A DNA stretch of 64,000 nt. Origin: an uncultured Blautia sp. GTDB taxonomy: Bacteria; Bacillota; Clostridia; Lachnospirales; Lachnospiraceae. The stretch lies in contig NZ_CAKROJ010000008.1 of assembly GCF_934372025.1 (NCBI RefSeq), forward strand, positions 9,405 through 73,404, in the 5' to 3' direction. A program made the position numbers and the translations under genes. This document shows, in pieces, positions 54,778 through 64,000 of the stretch (its first letter is position 1; each line of letters starts with the position of its first letter). Under the pieces are notes generated by a model. It had not been told where the DNA came from and did not search any database. It saw only the letters and a list, made by a program, of their open reading frames with translations.

Positions 54778-57702
54778 ATGAATTTAGACAGCTTAACTGC
54801 ATATAAACTAGTCCGAAAAGAGACCTTACAGGATATTCGTTCCACAGGCTATCTCCTTCGGCACATCAAAACAGGTGCCAGAATCATGGCAATCGAAAAT
54901 GACGATGAAAACAAGGTTTTCAATATCGCTTTTCGTACTCCGCCCAGCAACAGTACCGGAGTTGCACATATTCTGGAACACAGTGTACTCTGCGGATCAA
55001 GAGATTTTCCTCTGAAGGATCCTTTTGTAGAACTTGTCAAAGGTTCTCTGAATACTTTTTTAAATGCCATGACATATCCGGATAAAACCTGTTATCCGGT
55101 AGCCAGCTGCAATGATCAGGATTTTCAGAATCTGATGCATGTTTATCTGGATGCAGTATTTTATCCGAATATTTATAAAAAAGAAGAAATCTTCCGTCAG
55201 GAAGGCTGGAACTATCATCTGGAAAAACCAGAGGGACCGCTGACTTACAACGGTGTCGTATACAATGAGATGAAGGGCGCTTTTTCTTCTCCGGATGATG
55301 TCCTGGAAAGGGAAATCATGAACTCTTTATTCCCGGATATTACTTATGGATGTGAATCCGGTGGTGATCCGGATAATATTCCGGATTTATCCTATGAAGA
55401 ATTTCTTGATTTTCACAGAACTTATTACCATCCGTCCAACAGTTATATTTATCTGTATGGCAACATGGACATGGTTGAAAAACTGGATTTTATCGACAAA
55501 AAATATCTTTCCGCTTTTGACAGCCTGCATGTGGATTCTGAAATCCACGAACAGCCTGCGTTTGACAAAATGCATGATCTGGTAATGGAATATCCGGTTG
55601 CCGAAAGTGAGAGCGAGGAAAACAATTCCTATCTGGCATACAGCGTTGTAACGGGTACAGCCATGGACAGCCTTCGCTGTACCGCGTTTGATGTCCTTGA
55701 TTATGCACTTTTAAGTACTCCCGGTGCGCCTCTTAAGAAGGCTCTGCTGGATGCAGGGATTGGATCGGATGTGTATGGCTCCTATGAGGATGGTATCCGC
55801 CAGACTTATTTTGATGTAGTTGCCAAAGGTGCTGATGCCGGAAGAAAAGAAGAATTTGTTTCCATCATTCGCCAGGTGCTGACAGAAACTGTACAGAATG
55901 GGATTGATCCAAAAGCCCTGGAAGCCGGAATCAATTACATGGAATTCCGTTACAGGGAAGCTGATTTTTCCTCTTTTCCAAAAGGACTCATCTATGGTCT
56001 GGATATTCTGGATAACTGGCTTTATGATGATGAACATCCTTTTGCACAGGTACAGCTCATTCCGGTATTCGAGAAATTAAAAGAACTGAAAAACCAGGGC
56101 TATTTTGAGGAACTGATTCAGAAATACCTGCTTGATAATCCGCATGGTTCTGTTCTCACCCTGAACCCGTCCAGAGGCCTGACAGCCAAGAAAGCCAAAG
56201 TTCTCGAAGAAAAACTTGCTGAGCATCTGGCCTCTCTTTCGGAGGAAGAAAAAGCTGAGATGGTGCAGAAAACCGCTGATCTGGAACAGTATCAGGAGAC
56301 TCCTGAGGATCCGGACGCTGCCAAATGCATCCCGATGCTGAAAAGAGACGACATCCGTAAGGAAATTAATCCATTCACCAATGAAGCACTGGATGTGGAC
56401 GGAAGCCTTTTTCTGTATCATGAAGTTCCGACTAACGGAATCGGCTATCTTGATCTGATGTTTGATCTGAAAGATCTTTCCGATACTAAAATTTCATATC
56501 TTGGTCTCCTGAAGTCTGTTCTCGGTTATGTAGACACAGCTCATTATACTTATGGCGAACTGACCAATGAGATCAATGCTGAGACCGGCGGTATCATGTG
56601 CGGTGTGGAAGTCTTTGATCGTGCAGATTCTACAGATGAATTCTCTGCATTCTTTTCCGTCAGAGGAAAAGTCATGTATCCAAAGACAGACGTACTGTTT
56701 AAAATGATCCGTGAGATCCTCAATACTTCCAGCCTGGAAAATACAAAACGACTTCATGAGATCATTTCTCAGGTTAAATCAAGAGCGCAGTCTGCTCTTG
56801 TCAGTGCCGGGCACTCTACAGCAGTACTTCGTGCAGCATCCTATACTTCACCGATGGCTGCCTTCCAGGACAAAATGGCCGGAATTGCTTATTATCAGTT
56901 TATCGAGAAGCTTGACAGAGACTTTGATACATGCAAAGAGGAGCTTGTCCGTGAACTTTCAGAACTTATGAAAGAAATTCTTCGTCCGGAATATCTGTGT
57001 GTCAGCTATACCGCAGAAAGAGAATCTCTCGAAGATGTCCGTAAACAGGTTCGGGCTCTGAAGCAGACATTGCATCAGGAACCTGTAACGCTGCATCATC
57101 AGGATATTCTCTGCAAAAAAGAAAACGAGGGCTTTACTACTTCCGGACAGGTTCAGTATGTAGCTCAGACAGGAAACTTCCGCAAAAAAGGTTATGACTA
57201 TACAGGTGCTCTGAATATTCTGAAGGTTGCACTGAGTTATGATTACCTCTGGACAAACATCCGTGTCAAAGGCGGTGCATACGGCTGCATGAGCGGATTT
57301 AAGCGCAGCGGAGAAAGTTTCTTTGTATCCTACCGCGATCCGCATCTGAAACGTACACTGAACGTGTTCCGTGGTATTCCGGAATATGTTCGCAGTTTTA
57401 CAGCGGATGAAAGAGAAATGACAAAATATATCATTGGAACCATCAGCGGCAAGGATGTTCCCCGCACACCAAAGATGCAGGGAGCAATTTCAACAACTGC
57501 ATGGTTCTGTGGAATTACAGAAGAAATGGCGCAGAAAGAACGTGACGAGATTCTCAATGCAACGGAAAAAGATATTCAGAAGCTTGCTCCGCTGATCGAA
57601 GCAGTTCTTTCTAATGATGCAATCTGTGTTGTCGGAAGCGAACCTGCCATCGAAAAAGAAAAAGAACTTTTTGATACGGTTCTTCCACTGATCAGCTGCT
57701 GA
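54778..57702 (+). CDS. M16-family (insulinase/PreP-like) metallopeptidase
   Basis: A 974-residue zinc peptidase of the M16C type. The inverted zinc motif HILEH lies at residues about 64-68 (GVAHILEHSVLCGSRDFP), and the third ligand Glu is in VYNEMKGAFSS near residue 162. The rest is the four-domain clamshell, including the M16C-associated region. Relatives such as PreP and falcilysin degrade short unfolded peptides. There is no signal peptide, so it should be cytoplasmic. CGGAGGCAGC precedes the ATG. Confidence 0.93.
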   Translation: MNLDSLTAYKLVRKETLQDIRSTGYLLRHIKTGARIMAIENDDENKVFNIAFRTPPSNSTGVAHILEHSVLCGSRDFPLKDPFVELVKGSLNTFLNAMTYPDKTCYPVASCNDQDFQNLMHVYLDAVFYPNIYKKEEIFRQEGWNYHLEKPEGPLTYNGVVYNEMKGAFSSPDDVLEREIMNSLFPDITYGCESGGDPDNIPDLSYEEFLDFHRTYYHPSNSYIYLYGNMDMVEKLDFIDKKYLSAFDSLHVDSEIHEQPAFDKMHDLVMEYPVAESESEENNSYLAYSVVTGTAMDSLRCTAFDVLDYALLSTPGAPLKKALLDAGIGSDVYGSYEDGIRQTYFDVVAKGADAGRKEEFVSIIRQVLTETVQNGIDPKALEAGINYMEFRYREADFSSFPKGLIYGLDILDNWLYDDEHPFAQVQLIPVFEKLKELKNQGYFEELIQKYLLDNPHGSVLTLNPSRGLTAKKAKVLEEKLAEHLASLSEEEKAEMVQKTADLEQYQETPEDPDAAKCIPMLKRDDIRKEINPFTNEALDVDGSLFLYHEVPTNGIGYLDLMFDLKDLSDTKISYLGLLKSVLGYVDTAHYTYGELTNEINAETGGIMCGVEVFDRADSTDEFSAFFSVRGKVMYPKTDVLFKMIREILNTSSLENTKRLHEIISQVKSRAQSALVSAGHSTAVLRAASYTSPMAAFQDKMAGIAYYQFIEKLDRDFDTCKEELVRELSELMKEILRPEYLCVSYTAERESLEDVRKQVRALKQTLHQEPVTLHHQDILCKKENEGFTTSGQVQYVAQTGNFRKKGYDYTGALNILKVALSYDYLWTNIRVKGGAYGCMSGFKRSGESFFVSYRDPHLKRTLNVFRGIPEYVRSFTADEREMTKYIIGTISGKDVPRTPKMQGAISTTAWFCGITEEMAQKERDEILNATEKDIQKLAPLIEAVLSNDAICVVGSEPAIEKEKELFDTVLPLISC

Positions 57703-57735
57703 TAACCCGGATAAATATACAGGAGTATAATGTAA

Positions 57736-58644
57736 ATGAAAGAAAATTTTAAATCAGGCTTTACTGCGATCATCGGTCGCCCAAATGTTGGAAAATCAAC
57801 ACTGATGAACCATCTGATCGGACAGAAGATCGCAATTACTTCCAAAAAGCCACAGACGACCCGCAACCGTATCCAGACGGTCTACACCTGTGAAGACGGA
57901 CAGATTGTCTTTCTGGATACCCCTGGTATTCACAAAGCCAAGAACAAGCTTGGCGAGTACATGGTACAGGTAGCAGAGCGTACCTTAAAAGATGTTGATG
58001 TGATTCTCTGGCTGGTAGAACCAACCACTTTTATCGGAGCAGGAGAACGCCACATTGCAGAACAGCTTAAGGGGCTTCATCTTCCGGTCATCCTTGTGAT
58101 CAACAAGGTGGACACCGTTGATAAAGATGAGATTCTGAAGTCAATCGATACGTATCGCAGACTTTACGATTTTGATGAGATCATTCCATGCTCGGCACTC
58201 AGAAACCAGAACACCGAGGATATCATTCCATGTATCCTGAAATATCTGCCTTATGGTCCTATGTTTTATGATGAAGACACCGTGACTGATCAGCCTCAGA
58301 GACAGATTGCAGCTGAGATCATCCGTGAAAAAGCGCTCCATGCGCTGGATGCTGAAATTCCTCATGGAATTGCCGTTGCGATCGATATAATGAAAGAACG
58401 TCCGGGAAAACGTCACCTGGTAGATATTGAGGCAACGATCATCTGTGAGCGTGATTCTCACAAAGGAATCATCATCGGCAAACAGGGTGCAATGCTCAAA
58501 AAAATCGGCAGCAATGCACGCTATGAGCTGGAACAGATGCTGGATGCCAAAGTAAATCTGAAGCTGTGGGTAAAGGTGCGTAAGGACTGGCGTGACAGTG
58601 ATTTTATGATCAAAAACTTTGGATATGACAAAAAAGAGATCTAA
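57736..58644 (+). CDS. era: GTPase Era
   Basis: A 302-residue GTPase for 30S subunit maturation. G1 is GRPNVGKST near residue 14, the switch region has KPQTTRNRIQ, G3 is DTPGIHKAKNKLGEYM and G4 is NKVD. The C-terminal KH domain (about 210-300) includes GIIIGKQGAMLKKIG and binds the 3' end of 16S rRNA. CAGGAGTA lies before the ATG. recO follows after 20 bases, a common pairing. Confidence 0.98.
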   Translation: MKENFKSGFTAIIGRPNVGKSTLMNHLIGQKIAITSKKPQTTRNRIQTVYTCEDGQIVFLDTPGIHKAKNKLGEYMVQVAERTLKDVDVILWLVEPTTFIGAGERHIAEQLKGLHLPVILVINKVDTVDKDEILKSIDTYRRLYDFDEIIPCSALRNQNTEDIIPCILKYLPYGPMFYDEDTVTDQPQRQIAAEIIREKALHALDAEIPHGIAVAIDIMKERPGKRHLVDIEATIICERDSHKGIIIGKQGAMLKKIGSNARYELEQMLDAKVNLKLWVKVRKDWRDSDFMIKNFGYDKKEI

Positions 58645-58664
58645 CAAAAAAGGAAATCTGTTGC

Positions 58665-59417
58665 ATGAGTGATCTGATCACCGTACAGGGCGTTGTGATA
58701 TCTGCAATGCCCGTAGGAGAATATGACAAACGGATCGTCCTCCTTACAAGAGAACGCGGTAAAATTTCCGCCTTCGCAAAGGGGGCCCGACGACTGAACA
58801 GTCCTTTTATGGCTGCGGCAGATCCGTTTGTATTTGGCAGTTTTACATTATACGAAGGGCGCACAAGCTACAATCTGAATCAGGTATCTGTTACTCATCA
58901 TTTTGTAGAGCTTGCAACCATGCAGCCAGGTGTATATTACGGATATTATTTTCTGGAACTGGCTGATTATTTCGGACAGGAAGGTACCGATGAAAAAGAG
59001 ATGATGAATCTTCTCTATGTAACCGTAAAAGCTCTTATGAATTCTCATATGGAGGATCGTCTGATCCGTTGTATCTATGAACTTCGTACAATGACCGAGC
59101 AGGGGTTATGTCCGCAGCTTTTTCAGTGTTCCTGCTGTGAAAAAGAACTTGCTGAGACAGATGAATGCTATTTTTCACAGGAACTGCATGGTATTCTCTG
59201 CCAGTCCTGTGCCATTGGAAAGAGAGATGCCCGAAAAATTTCACCCTCTGCCCTGTATGCCATGCGATACATAGTGACAGCTCCAATGGGAAAGCTTTAC
59301 ACCTTCCGTGTAGAGGCAGATGTTCTTCTGGAACTGGAGCAGATCATTCATCTTTATACAGCCAGAAATACCGACAGAAAATTTAAAAGTCTGCAGATAC
59401 TTGAAGTAATGAAATAA
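58665..59417 (+). CDS. recO: DNA repair protein RecO
   Basis: A 250-residue recombination mediator that helps load RecA onto SSB-coated single strands. It has the N-terminal OB fold (VQGVVISAMPVGEYDKRIVL, then GKISAFAKGARR) and a zinc-like cysteine cluster CSCCEKEL plus CQSCAIG near residues 163-190. AAAGGAAA precedes the ATG. It ends just before the glyS promoter. Confidence 0.95.
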   Translation: MSDLITVQGVVISAMPVGEYDKRIVLLTRERGKISAFAKGARRLNSPFMAAADPFVFGSFTLYEGRTSYNLNQVSVTHHFVELATMQPGVYYGYYFLELADYFGQEGTDEKEMMNLLYVTVKALMNSHMEDRLIRCIYELRTMTEQGLCPQLFQCSCCEKELAETDECYFSQELHGILCQSCAIGKRDARKISPSALYAMRYIVTAPMGKLYTFRVEADVLLELEQIIHLYTARNTDRKFKSLQILEVMK

Positions 59418-59422
59418 AAAAG

Positions 59423-59450
59423 TTGAAATATCTTAAAAATAGGGTATAAT
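59423..59450 (+). promoter_or_regulatory. Promoter of glyS
   Basis: TTGAAA (59423-59428), 16-base spacer and perfect TATAAT (59445-59450), about 44 bases before the ATG. No T-box is present in this short leader. Confidence 0.82.
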
Positions 59451-59493
59451 GTTGAGATAACGCAATGAATTAAAAATGAAGAGGAGAATTATC

Positions 59494-60888
59494 ATGGAAA
59501 AGACAATGGAAAAAATTGTTGCCCTGGCAAAAGCCAGAGGATTTGTATATCCGGGTTCCGAAATTTATGGTGGACTGGCAAATACCTGGGATTATGGTAA
59601 TCTTGGTGTCGAACTGAAAAACAATGTTAAACGTGCATGGTGGCAGAAATTTATTCAGGAATCTCCGTACAATGTCGGTGTTGACTGTGCGATCCTGATG
59701 AACCCACAGACATGGATCGCATCCGGTCATCTTGGCGGATTCTCTGATCCACTGATGGACTGCAAAGAATGTCACGAGCGTTTTCGTGCTGACAAGCTGA
59801 TCGAAGATTTCTGTGCAGAACATGATATTGAAATCGAGGGAAGCGTAGATGCATGGTCTCAGGAAAAAATGATGGAATTCATCAAAGAGCATGAAGTTCC
59901 ATGTCCGTCCTGTGGTAAACATAATTTCACAGATATCCGTCAGTTCAACCTGATGTTCAAAACCTTCCAGGGTGTAACAGAAGATGCTAAAAATACCGTT
60001 TACTTAAGACCGGAAACAGCACAGGGTATTTTTGTAAACTTCAAAAATGTACAGAGAACTTCCCGTAAGAAGATTCCATTTGGTATCGGCCAGATTGGTA
60101 AATCATTCCGTAACGAGATCACACCTGGTAACTTTACATTCCGTACACGTGAATTTGAACAGATGGAACTTGAATTCTTCTGCGAGCCTGATACTGACCT
60201 TGAATGGTTTGCATACTGGAAGAAATTCTGTCTTGACTGGTTGAGTTCTCTTGGTCTGAAAGATGAAGAAGTTCGTTACCGTGATCATGATAAAGAAGAA
60301 CTGAGCTTCTACAGCAAGGCTACAACAGACGTAGAATTCCTGTTCCCATTCGGATGGGGCGAGCTGTGGGGTATTGCTGACAGAACAGATTATGACCTGA
60401 CACAGCATCAGAATGTATCCGGTCAGGATCTGACATATTTTGATGATGAGAAGAAACAGAAATATGTTCCGTATGTTATTGAGCCTTCACTTGGTGCTGA
60501 CCGTATGGTTCTTGCATTCCTCTGCAGCGCATATGATGAAGAAGTTCTGGATGCAGAAAAGAACGATGTTCGTACTGTTCTTCATTTCCATCCGGTACTT
60601 GCACCGGTTAAGATCGGTGTGCTTCCTCTGTCCAAGAAGCTGAATGAAGGTGCTGAGAAGATTTTCCAGCAGCTCAGCAAGAAGTACAACTGTGAATACG
60701 ATGACCGTGGAAACATCGGAAAACGTTACAGAAGACAGGATGAGATCGGTACTCCGTTCTGTATTACTTATGACTTTGAATCTGAGAATGATGGTGCTGT
60801 AACAGTTCGTGACCGCGATACTATGGAGCAGGTTCGAGTTAAAATTGATGAGCTTGAGGCATATTTCGCTGATAAGTTTACATTCTAA
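59494..60888 (+). CDS. glyS: Glycine--tRNA ligase, single-chain type
   Basis: A 464-residue class II synthetase of the alpha2 (eukaryote-like) type. It begins [20 protein letters not shown], then [14 protein letters not shown] (motif 1 area), [35 protein letters not shown] (motif 2) and [14 protein letters not shown] (motif 3). A cysteine-bearing insert ([17 protein letters not shown]) probably binds zinc. ATG 59494 is chosen because GAGGAG sits 7 bases before it; the ATG at 59476 lies upstream of that site. It is monocistronic. Confidence 0.97.
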   Translation: MEKTMEKIVALAKARGFVYPGSEIYGGLANTWDYGNLGVELKNNVKRAWWQKFIQESPYNVGVDCAILMNPQTWIASGHLGGFSDPLMDCKECHERFRADKLIEDFCAEHDIEIEGSVDAWSQEKMMEFIKEHEVPCPSCGKHNFTDIRQFNLMFKTFQGVTEDAKNTVYLRPETAQGIFVNFKNVQRTSRKKIPFGIGQIGKSFRNEITPGNFTFRTREFEQMELEFFCEPDTDLEWFAYWKKFCLDWLSSLGLKDEEVRYRDHDKEELSFYSKATTDVEFLFPFGWGELWGIADRTDYDLTQHQNVSGQDLTYFDDEKKQKYVPYVIEPSLGADRMVLAFLCSAYDEEVLDAEKNDVRTVLHFHPVLAPVKIGVLPLSKKLNEGAEKIFQQLSKKYNCEYDDRGNIGKRYRRQDEIGTPFCITYDFESENDGAVTVRDRDTMEQVRVKIDELEAYFADKFTF

Positions 60889-60923
60889 GTAATAATTACT
60901 TATAAATTAATTATGCTCATGTA

Positions 60924-61113
60924 ATATCATATAACACAGGCAAACGGGCTTCGAAAATTGACATTTCTAAGATATGAGTTTCACTGCTAAATACGCTACT
61001 CAAAATCGAGAACTCGCTGCGCTCAAACAGCACGATTTTGAGCAGCAACGCAGCTTATTCATATCTAAGAACTGTCTGATTTTCTGCAGGAAGTTTGCTG
61101 TGTTATACGATAT
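60924..61113. repeat. Long hairpin 1 of the palindromic element
   Basis: The outer arms 60924-60945 and 61093-61113 match at about 20 of 22 positions. Nested inside are TTCTAAGATATGA (60965-60977) with TCATATCTAAGAA (61059-61071, one mismatch) and CTCAAAATCG (60999-61008) with CGATTTTGAG (61033-61042). Confidence 0.8.
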
Positions 61114-61194
61114 ACATGGGCATTTTACGTTTTTCCTGTAATTACTTAGAGATGATAATCTTTTCAGCGAAACTATGCTGGTGGGGCCGTGTTC

Positions 61195-61214
61195 GCGGCG
61201 GGCGAAGCCGCCGC
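61195..61214. repeat. GC-rich hairpin of the palindromic element
   Basis: GCGGCGG (61195-61201) and CCGCCGC (61208-61214) around GCGAAG, with GGGG (61183-61186) and CCCC (61222-61225) able to close an outer stem. Its GC content contrasts with the AT-rich surroundings. Confidence 0.75.
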
Positions 61215-61359
61215 TAATCCTCCCCGTCAAGAAACTGTTTGTGCAGAAGCATATAAAAAGTTTAATTGAAAGCAGTTATCTAGTCTCTTGTGAATTATGT
61301 AATCTCAGAAACAGCATGCTGTATGTGTTGAGGATTAGGCGAGCCTGAGATACTTCGTC

Positions 61360-61476
61360 AATATACTTAACAGCTGGAAATATACGTTGCCCAATGAAAT
61401 GACATTGTCTGAGCGTAAGCGAGTTATGTCATTTCACTGGGCGTTTTTAGTATATTTAAAGCTGTTGTAGTATATT
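61360..61476. repeat. Long hairpin 2 of the palindromic element
   Basis: Outer arms 61360-61385 and 61450-61476 pair at most positions. The inner arms GCCCAATGAAATGACAT (61389-61405) and ATGTCATTTCACTGGGC (61426-61442) pair with one mismatch. Confidence 0.8.
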
Positions 61477-61599
61477 AGAAGTCTCTCACATGAGCATAAT
61501 CACAACACATACACACGCTGTTTCGTGAATATTCAACCATTTTCACAACAACATCAAACTGCTTTCATTATATATTTATTACATACTGCACAAAAAAAC

Positions 61600-61628
61600 T
61601 TGACTATTCCTACAACTCTTGGTAATAT
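61600..61628 (+). promoter_or_regulatory. Promoter of the phosphofructokinase gene
   Basis: TTGACT (61600-61605), 17-base spacer and TAATAT (61623-61628), about 45 bases before the ATG. The region 61501-61599 is AT-rich with no other signal seen. Confidence 0.65.
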
Positions 61629-61673
61629 TATACATTATATGTGATGCATAAATGTACAAAAGGAGATGACACC

Positions 61674-62924
61674 ATGGCAAAAAAACGTAATATCATCGTA
61701 GGACAGTCAGGAGGCCCTACATCCGTAATCAATTCCAGTCTTGCAGGAGTATACAAAAATGCTATCGAACGTGGCTTTGATAAAGTATACGGAATGCTGC
61801 ATGGAATCCAGGGACTTCTGGATGAACAATATATTGATCTTTCTACTCAGATTCATTCCGAACTTGATATTGAATTACTGAAACGTACTCCATCCGCATT
61901 CCTCGGATCCTGTCGTTTCAAACTGCCTGAAATTCATGAAGACAAAACAATCTATGAGAAAATCTTTGAAATACTGAACCGTCTTGATATCGATGCTTTT
62001 ATCTATATCGGTGGTAACGATTCCATGGATACGATCAAAAAGCTTTCTGACTATGCGATCCTCACAGGACAGACCCAGAAATTCCTCGGAGTTCCAAAAA
62101 CAATCGACAATGACCTTGCTCTGACAGATCATACACCTGGGTTTGGAAGTGCCGCAAAATACATCGGAGCTTCCACTAAAGAGGTTATCCGTGATGCACA
62201 GGGACTGACCTACAAAAAGAGCATGATCACGATCATGGAGATCATGGGACGTAACGCAGGATGGCTGACAGGTGCTACCGCACTCGCCAAAACAGAAGAC
62301 TGTGATGGACCGGATCTGATTTACCTTCCGGAAGTATCATTTGATATTGATAAATTCCTTGTGAAAGTTAAAGATCTTCTCGAGAAAAAATCTTCTGTTG
62401 TCATTGCTGTATCTGAGGGAATCCGCCTTGCAGACGGACGTTATGTATGTGAACTCGGAAGCTCAGGCGATTATGTTGATGCATTCGGCCACAAACAGCT
62501 TGCCGGAACAGCAACCTATCTGGCAAATTTCCTTGCAGCAGAATGTGGATGTAAGACAAGAGCTGTAGAACTCTCTACTTTACAGAGAAGTGCCTCTCAT
62601 ATGGCATCCAGAGTTGATATTGATGAAGCCTTTATGGTTGGCGGAGCAGCAGTAAAGGCTGCCGATGAAGGAGACACAGGTAAGATGGTTGTAATCGATC
62701 GTGTTTCTGACGATCCTTATATGGCCAGAACCGGTATTTATGATGTACACCGCATCGCAAATGAAGAGAAAGTTGTACCGCGCAACTGGATGAACAAAGA
62801 TGCAACATATGTAACAAAAGACTTTATTGATTATATCAGTCCTCTGATCCAGGGTGATTACCAGCCGATCATGGTCAATGGTCTTCCAAGACATCTTGTA
62901 CTCAATTTAAAAAAGAAACGATAA
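61674..62924 (+). CDS. pfp: Diphosphate-dependent 6-phosphofructokinase
   Basis: A 416-residue phosphofructokinase. The nucleotide-site motif reads YIGGNDSMDTI: Asp follows Asn where ATP enzymes have Gly, and the catalytic block has PKTIDNDLALTDHTPGFGS with Lys, both marks of pyrophosphate use. It phosphorylates fructose-6-phosphate with PPi, reversibly. ATG 61674 follows AAAGGAGATG. Its neighbour ppdK also uses PPi in the glycolytic direction, so the pair forms a PPi-linked glycolysis module. Confidence 0.92.
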   Translation: MAKKRNIIVGQSGGPTSVINSSLAGVYKNAIERGFDKVYGMLHGIQGLLDEQYIDLSTQIHSELDIELLKRTPSAFLGSCRFKLPEIHEDKTIYEKIFEILNRLDIDAFIYIGGNDSMDTIKKLSDYAILTGQTQKFLGVPKTIDNDLALTDHTPGFGSAAKYIGASTKEVIRDAQGLTYKKSMITIMEIMGRNAGWLTGATALAKTEDCDGPDLIYLPEVSFDIDKFLVKVKDLLEKKSSVVIAVSEGIRLADGRYVCELGSSGDYVDAFGHKQLAGTATYLANFLAAECGCKTRAVELSTLQRSASHMASRVDIDEAFMVGGAAVKAADEGDTGKMVVIDRVSDDPYMARTGIYDVHRIANEEKVVPRNWMNKDATYVTKDFIDYISPLIQGDYQPIMVNGLPRHLVLNLKKKR

Positions 62925-62933
62925 GTTTATAGG

Positions 62934-62982
62934 AAAAGGGGGAGTTTTTTGTAATATAATACAAAAACTTTCCCCTTTTTTT
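62934..62982 (+). terminator. Terminator of pfp
   Basis: AAAAGGGGGAGTTTTTTGTA (62934-62953) pairs with the segment 62960-62979 almost completely, followed by TTT. It overlaps a TTGACA (62981-62986). Confidence 0.9.
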
Positions 62983-62994
62983 GACAGAATAACC

Positions 62995-63023
62995 TTGACT
63001 AATTGTATAGAAACCGATACAAT
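62995..63023 (+). promoter_or_regulatory. Promoter of ppdK
   Basis: TTGACT (62995-63000), 17-base spacer and TACAAT (63018-63023), about 67 bases before the ATG. Confidence 0.78.
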
Positions 63024-63089
63024 AATTATGTGCGTATAAAACATAGGTTTTTATGTGAAAAGAACTAAAAATTAGGAGGAAAATGTAAA

Positions 63090-64000
63090 ATGGCAAAATG
63101 GGTTTACATGTTTACAGAAGGTAACGCTACAATGAGAAACCTTCTGGGTGGTAAAGGTGCCAACCTTGCTGAAATGACTAACCTTGGTCTTCCTGTACCG
63201 CAGGGCTTCACAATCACAACAGAAGCTTGTACTCAGTACTATGAAGACGGAAGACAGATCAATGATGAGATCATGGCTCAGATCATGGAAGCAATCACTA
63301 AAATGGAAGGAGTTACCGGTAAGAAATTCGGTGACAAAGAAAATCCTCTGCTTGTTTCCGTTCGTTCTGGTGCCAGAGCTTCCATGCCTGGTATGATGGA
63401 TACTATCCTGAACCTTGGTTTAAATGAAGAAGTAGTTAATACTCTTGCAGAAAAATCCAACAACCCACGTTGGGCTTGGGACTGCTACAGAAGATTCATC
63501 CAGATGTACTCTGACGTAGTTATGGAAGTTGGTAAAAAATACTTCGAAGAACTGATCGACGCTATGAAAGCTGACAGAGGTGTTAAACTTGACGTTGAGC
63601 TTACAGCTGACGATCTTAAAGAACTGGCAGAACAGTTCAAAGCTGAATATAAAGAAAAAATCGGTGCTGATTTCCCAACTGACCCGAAGGAACAGTTAAT
63701 GGGTGCTATCAAAGCCGTATTCCGTTCTTGGGACAACCCGCGTGCAAACGTATATCGTCGTGACAACGATATTCCGTATTCCTGGGGAACAGCTGTTAAC
63801 GTACAGATGATGGCATTCGGTAACATGGGTGATGACTGTGGTACAGGTGTTGCCTTCACACGTGACCCTGCTACAGGTGCAAATGGTCTGTTCGGTGAAT
63901 TCCTGACAAACGCTCAGGGTGAAGACGTTGTTGCCGGTGTTCGTACACCTATGCACATCACCGAAATGGAACAGAAATTCCCGGAAGCATTCGTACAGTT
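63090..64000 (+). CDS. ppdK: Pyruvate, phosphate dikinase, N-terminal part (cut by window end)
   Basis: An open frame from ATG 63090 runs past the window edge, giving about 303 residues. It begins [20 protein letters not shown], then [40 protein letters not shown] and [23 protein letters not shown] sequence, and ends in [20 protein letters not shown], the ATP-grasp nucleotide-binding domain. PPDK interconverts PEP, AMP and PPi with pyruvate, ATP and Pi. TTAGGAGGAAAA precedes the ATG. Codon use is strongly biased, as expected for a highly expressed enzyme. Confidence 0.97.
   Translation, partial: MAKWVYMFTEGNATMRNLLGGKGANLAEMTNLGLPVPQGFTITTEACTQYYEDGRQINDEIMAQIMEAITKMEGVTGKKFGDKENPLLVSVRSGARASMPGMMDTILNLGLNEEVVNTLAEKSNNPRWAWDCYRRFIQMYSDVVMEVGKKYFEELIDAMKADRGVKLDVELTADDLKELAEQFKAEYKEKIGADFPTDPKEQLMGAIKAVFRSWDNPRANVYRRDNDIPYSWGTAVNVQMMAFGNMGDDCGTGVAFTRDPATGANGLFGEFLTNAQGEDVVAGVRTPMHITEMEQKFPEAFVQ

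Larger units (their letters stand above)
60910..61500. repeat. 591-bp palindromic element with 13-bp terminal inverted repeats
   Basis: The gene-free gap 60889-61673 is mostly one structured element. ATTATGCTCATGT (60910-60922) is the exact reverse complement of 61488-61500. Between the ends lie at least four palindromic units: a long hairpin 60924-61113, a GC-rich stem 61195-61214, a stem 61303-61350, and a second long hairpin 61360-61476. No ribosome site or credible coding frame exists inside. It could be a non-autonomous mobile element (MITE-like) or a structured non-coding RNA. No target-site duplication is evident. Confidence 0.75.

Noticed and set aside
61000..61230. 76-codon reverse frame inside the palindromic element
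   Set aside because: No ribosome site, it spans hairpin arms, and its sequence is Cys/Arg/Ser-rich low complexity. The DNA structure explains the region better.
60889..61673. CRISPR array or insertion sequence in the long intergenic gap
   Set aside because: There are no regularly spaced direct repeats and no transposase frame; the repeats are inverted arms of hairpins.

Overview
This is a contiguous, low-GC, gene-dense chromosomal stretch from a Gram-positive anaerobe. Gene order (yceD-rpmF, plsX-rnc-smc-ftsY, ylxM-ffh-rpsP-khpA-rimM-trmD), fused CobA-HemD, PPi-type phosphofructokinase next to pyruvate phosphate dikinase, strong AGGAGG ribosome sites and consensus sigma-A promoters point to the Clostridia, most likely a Lachnospiraceae member (Blautia or a near relative). 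The genus is inference; no 16S gene is present. I see no prophage, insertion sequence, CRISPR array or broken gene.

Layout. 1-3.9 kb: a tetrapyrrole operon (hemC end, cobA-hemD, hemB, hemL) leading to uroporphyrinogen III and precorrin-2. 4-10 kb: a beta-propeller lactonase-like protein, aroC (reverse strand), a CorA-type metal transporter, a rhomboid-like membrane protein, a lysA-type decarboxylase and tRNA-Leu(CAA). 10-18.3 kb: ftsH, a zinc-finger membrane protein, polA, coaE, a WalJ-like hydrolase, and the ACT/DUF711 pair. 18.5-22.6 kb: a winged-helix protein and a three-gene ABC importer behind a tryptophan-type T-box, fitting a TrpXYZ tryptophan importer. 22.7-26.6 kb: tmcAL (reverse strand) and pta-ackA.

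26.7-34.9 kb is the main accessory region: a LacI-type regulator with two identical 14-bp operators controls a sugar-type ABC importer, a GATase1-like protein without a catalytic cysteine, an RpiB-like isomerase and a PfkB kinase. The substrate cannot be read from the sequence. 35-59.4 kb is the conserved housekeeping block: translation, secretion, lipid synthesis, chromosome and tRNA-modification genes. It carries inserts: a MATE/ABC-F pair, threonine deaminase, a cytoplasmic ParB-like/BMP fusion with a metallophosphoesterase, a hypothetical protein and an M16 peptidase. era, recO and glyS close it.

60.9-61.5 kb is a 591-bp gene-free element bounded by 13-bp perfect inverted repeats and filled with large hairpins. 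61.6-64 kb holds PPi-dependent phosphofructokinase and the start of ppdK, the PPi-linked steps of glycolysis.

The items most worth a second look are the 591-bp palindromic element, the ParB-like/BMP fusion with its hairpin leader, the unassigned sugar cassette, and the mutually exclusive hairpins between rpsP and khpA.
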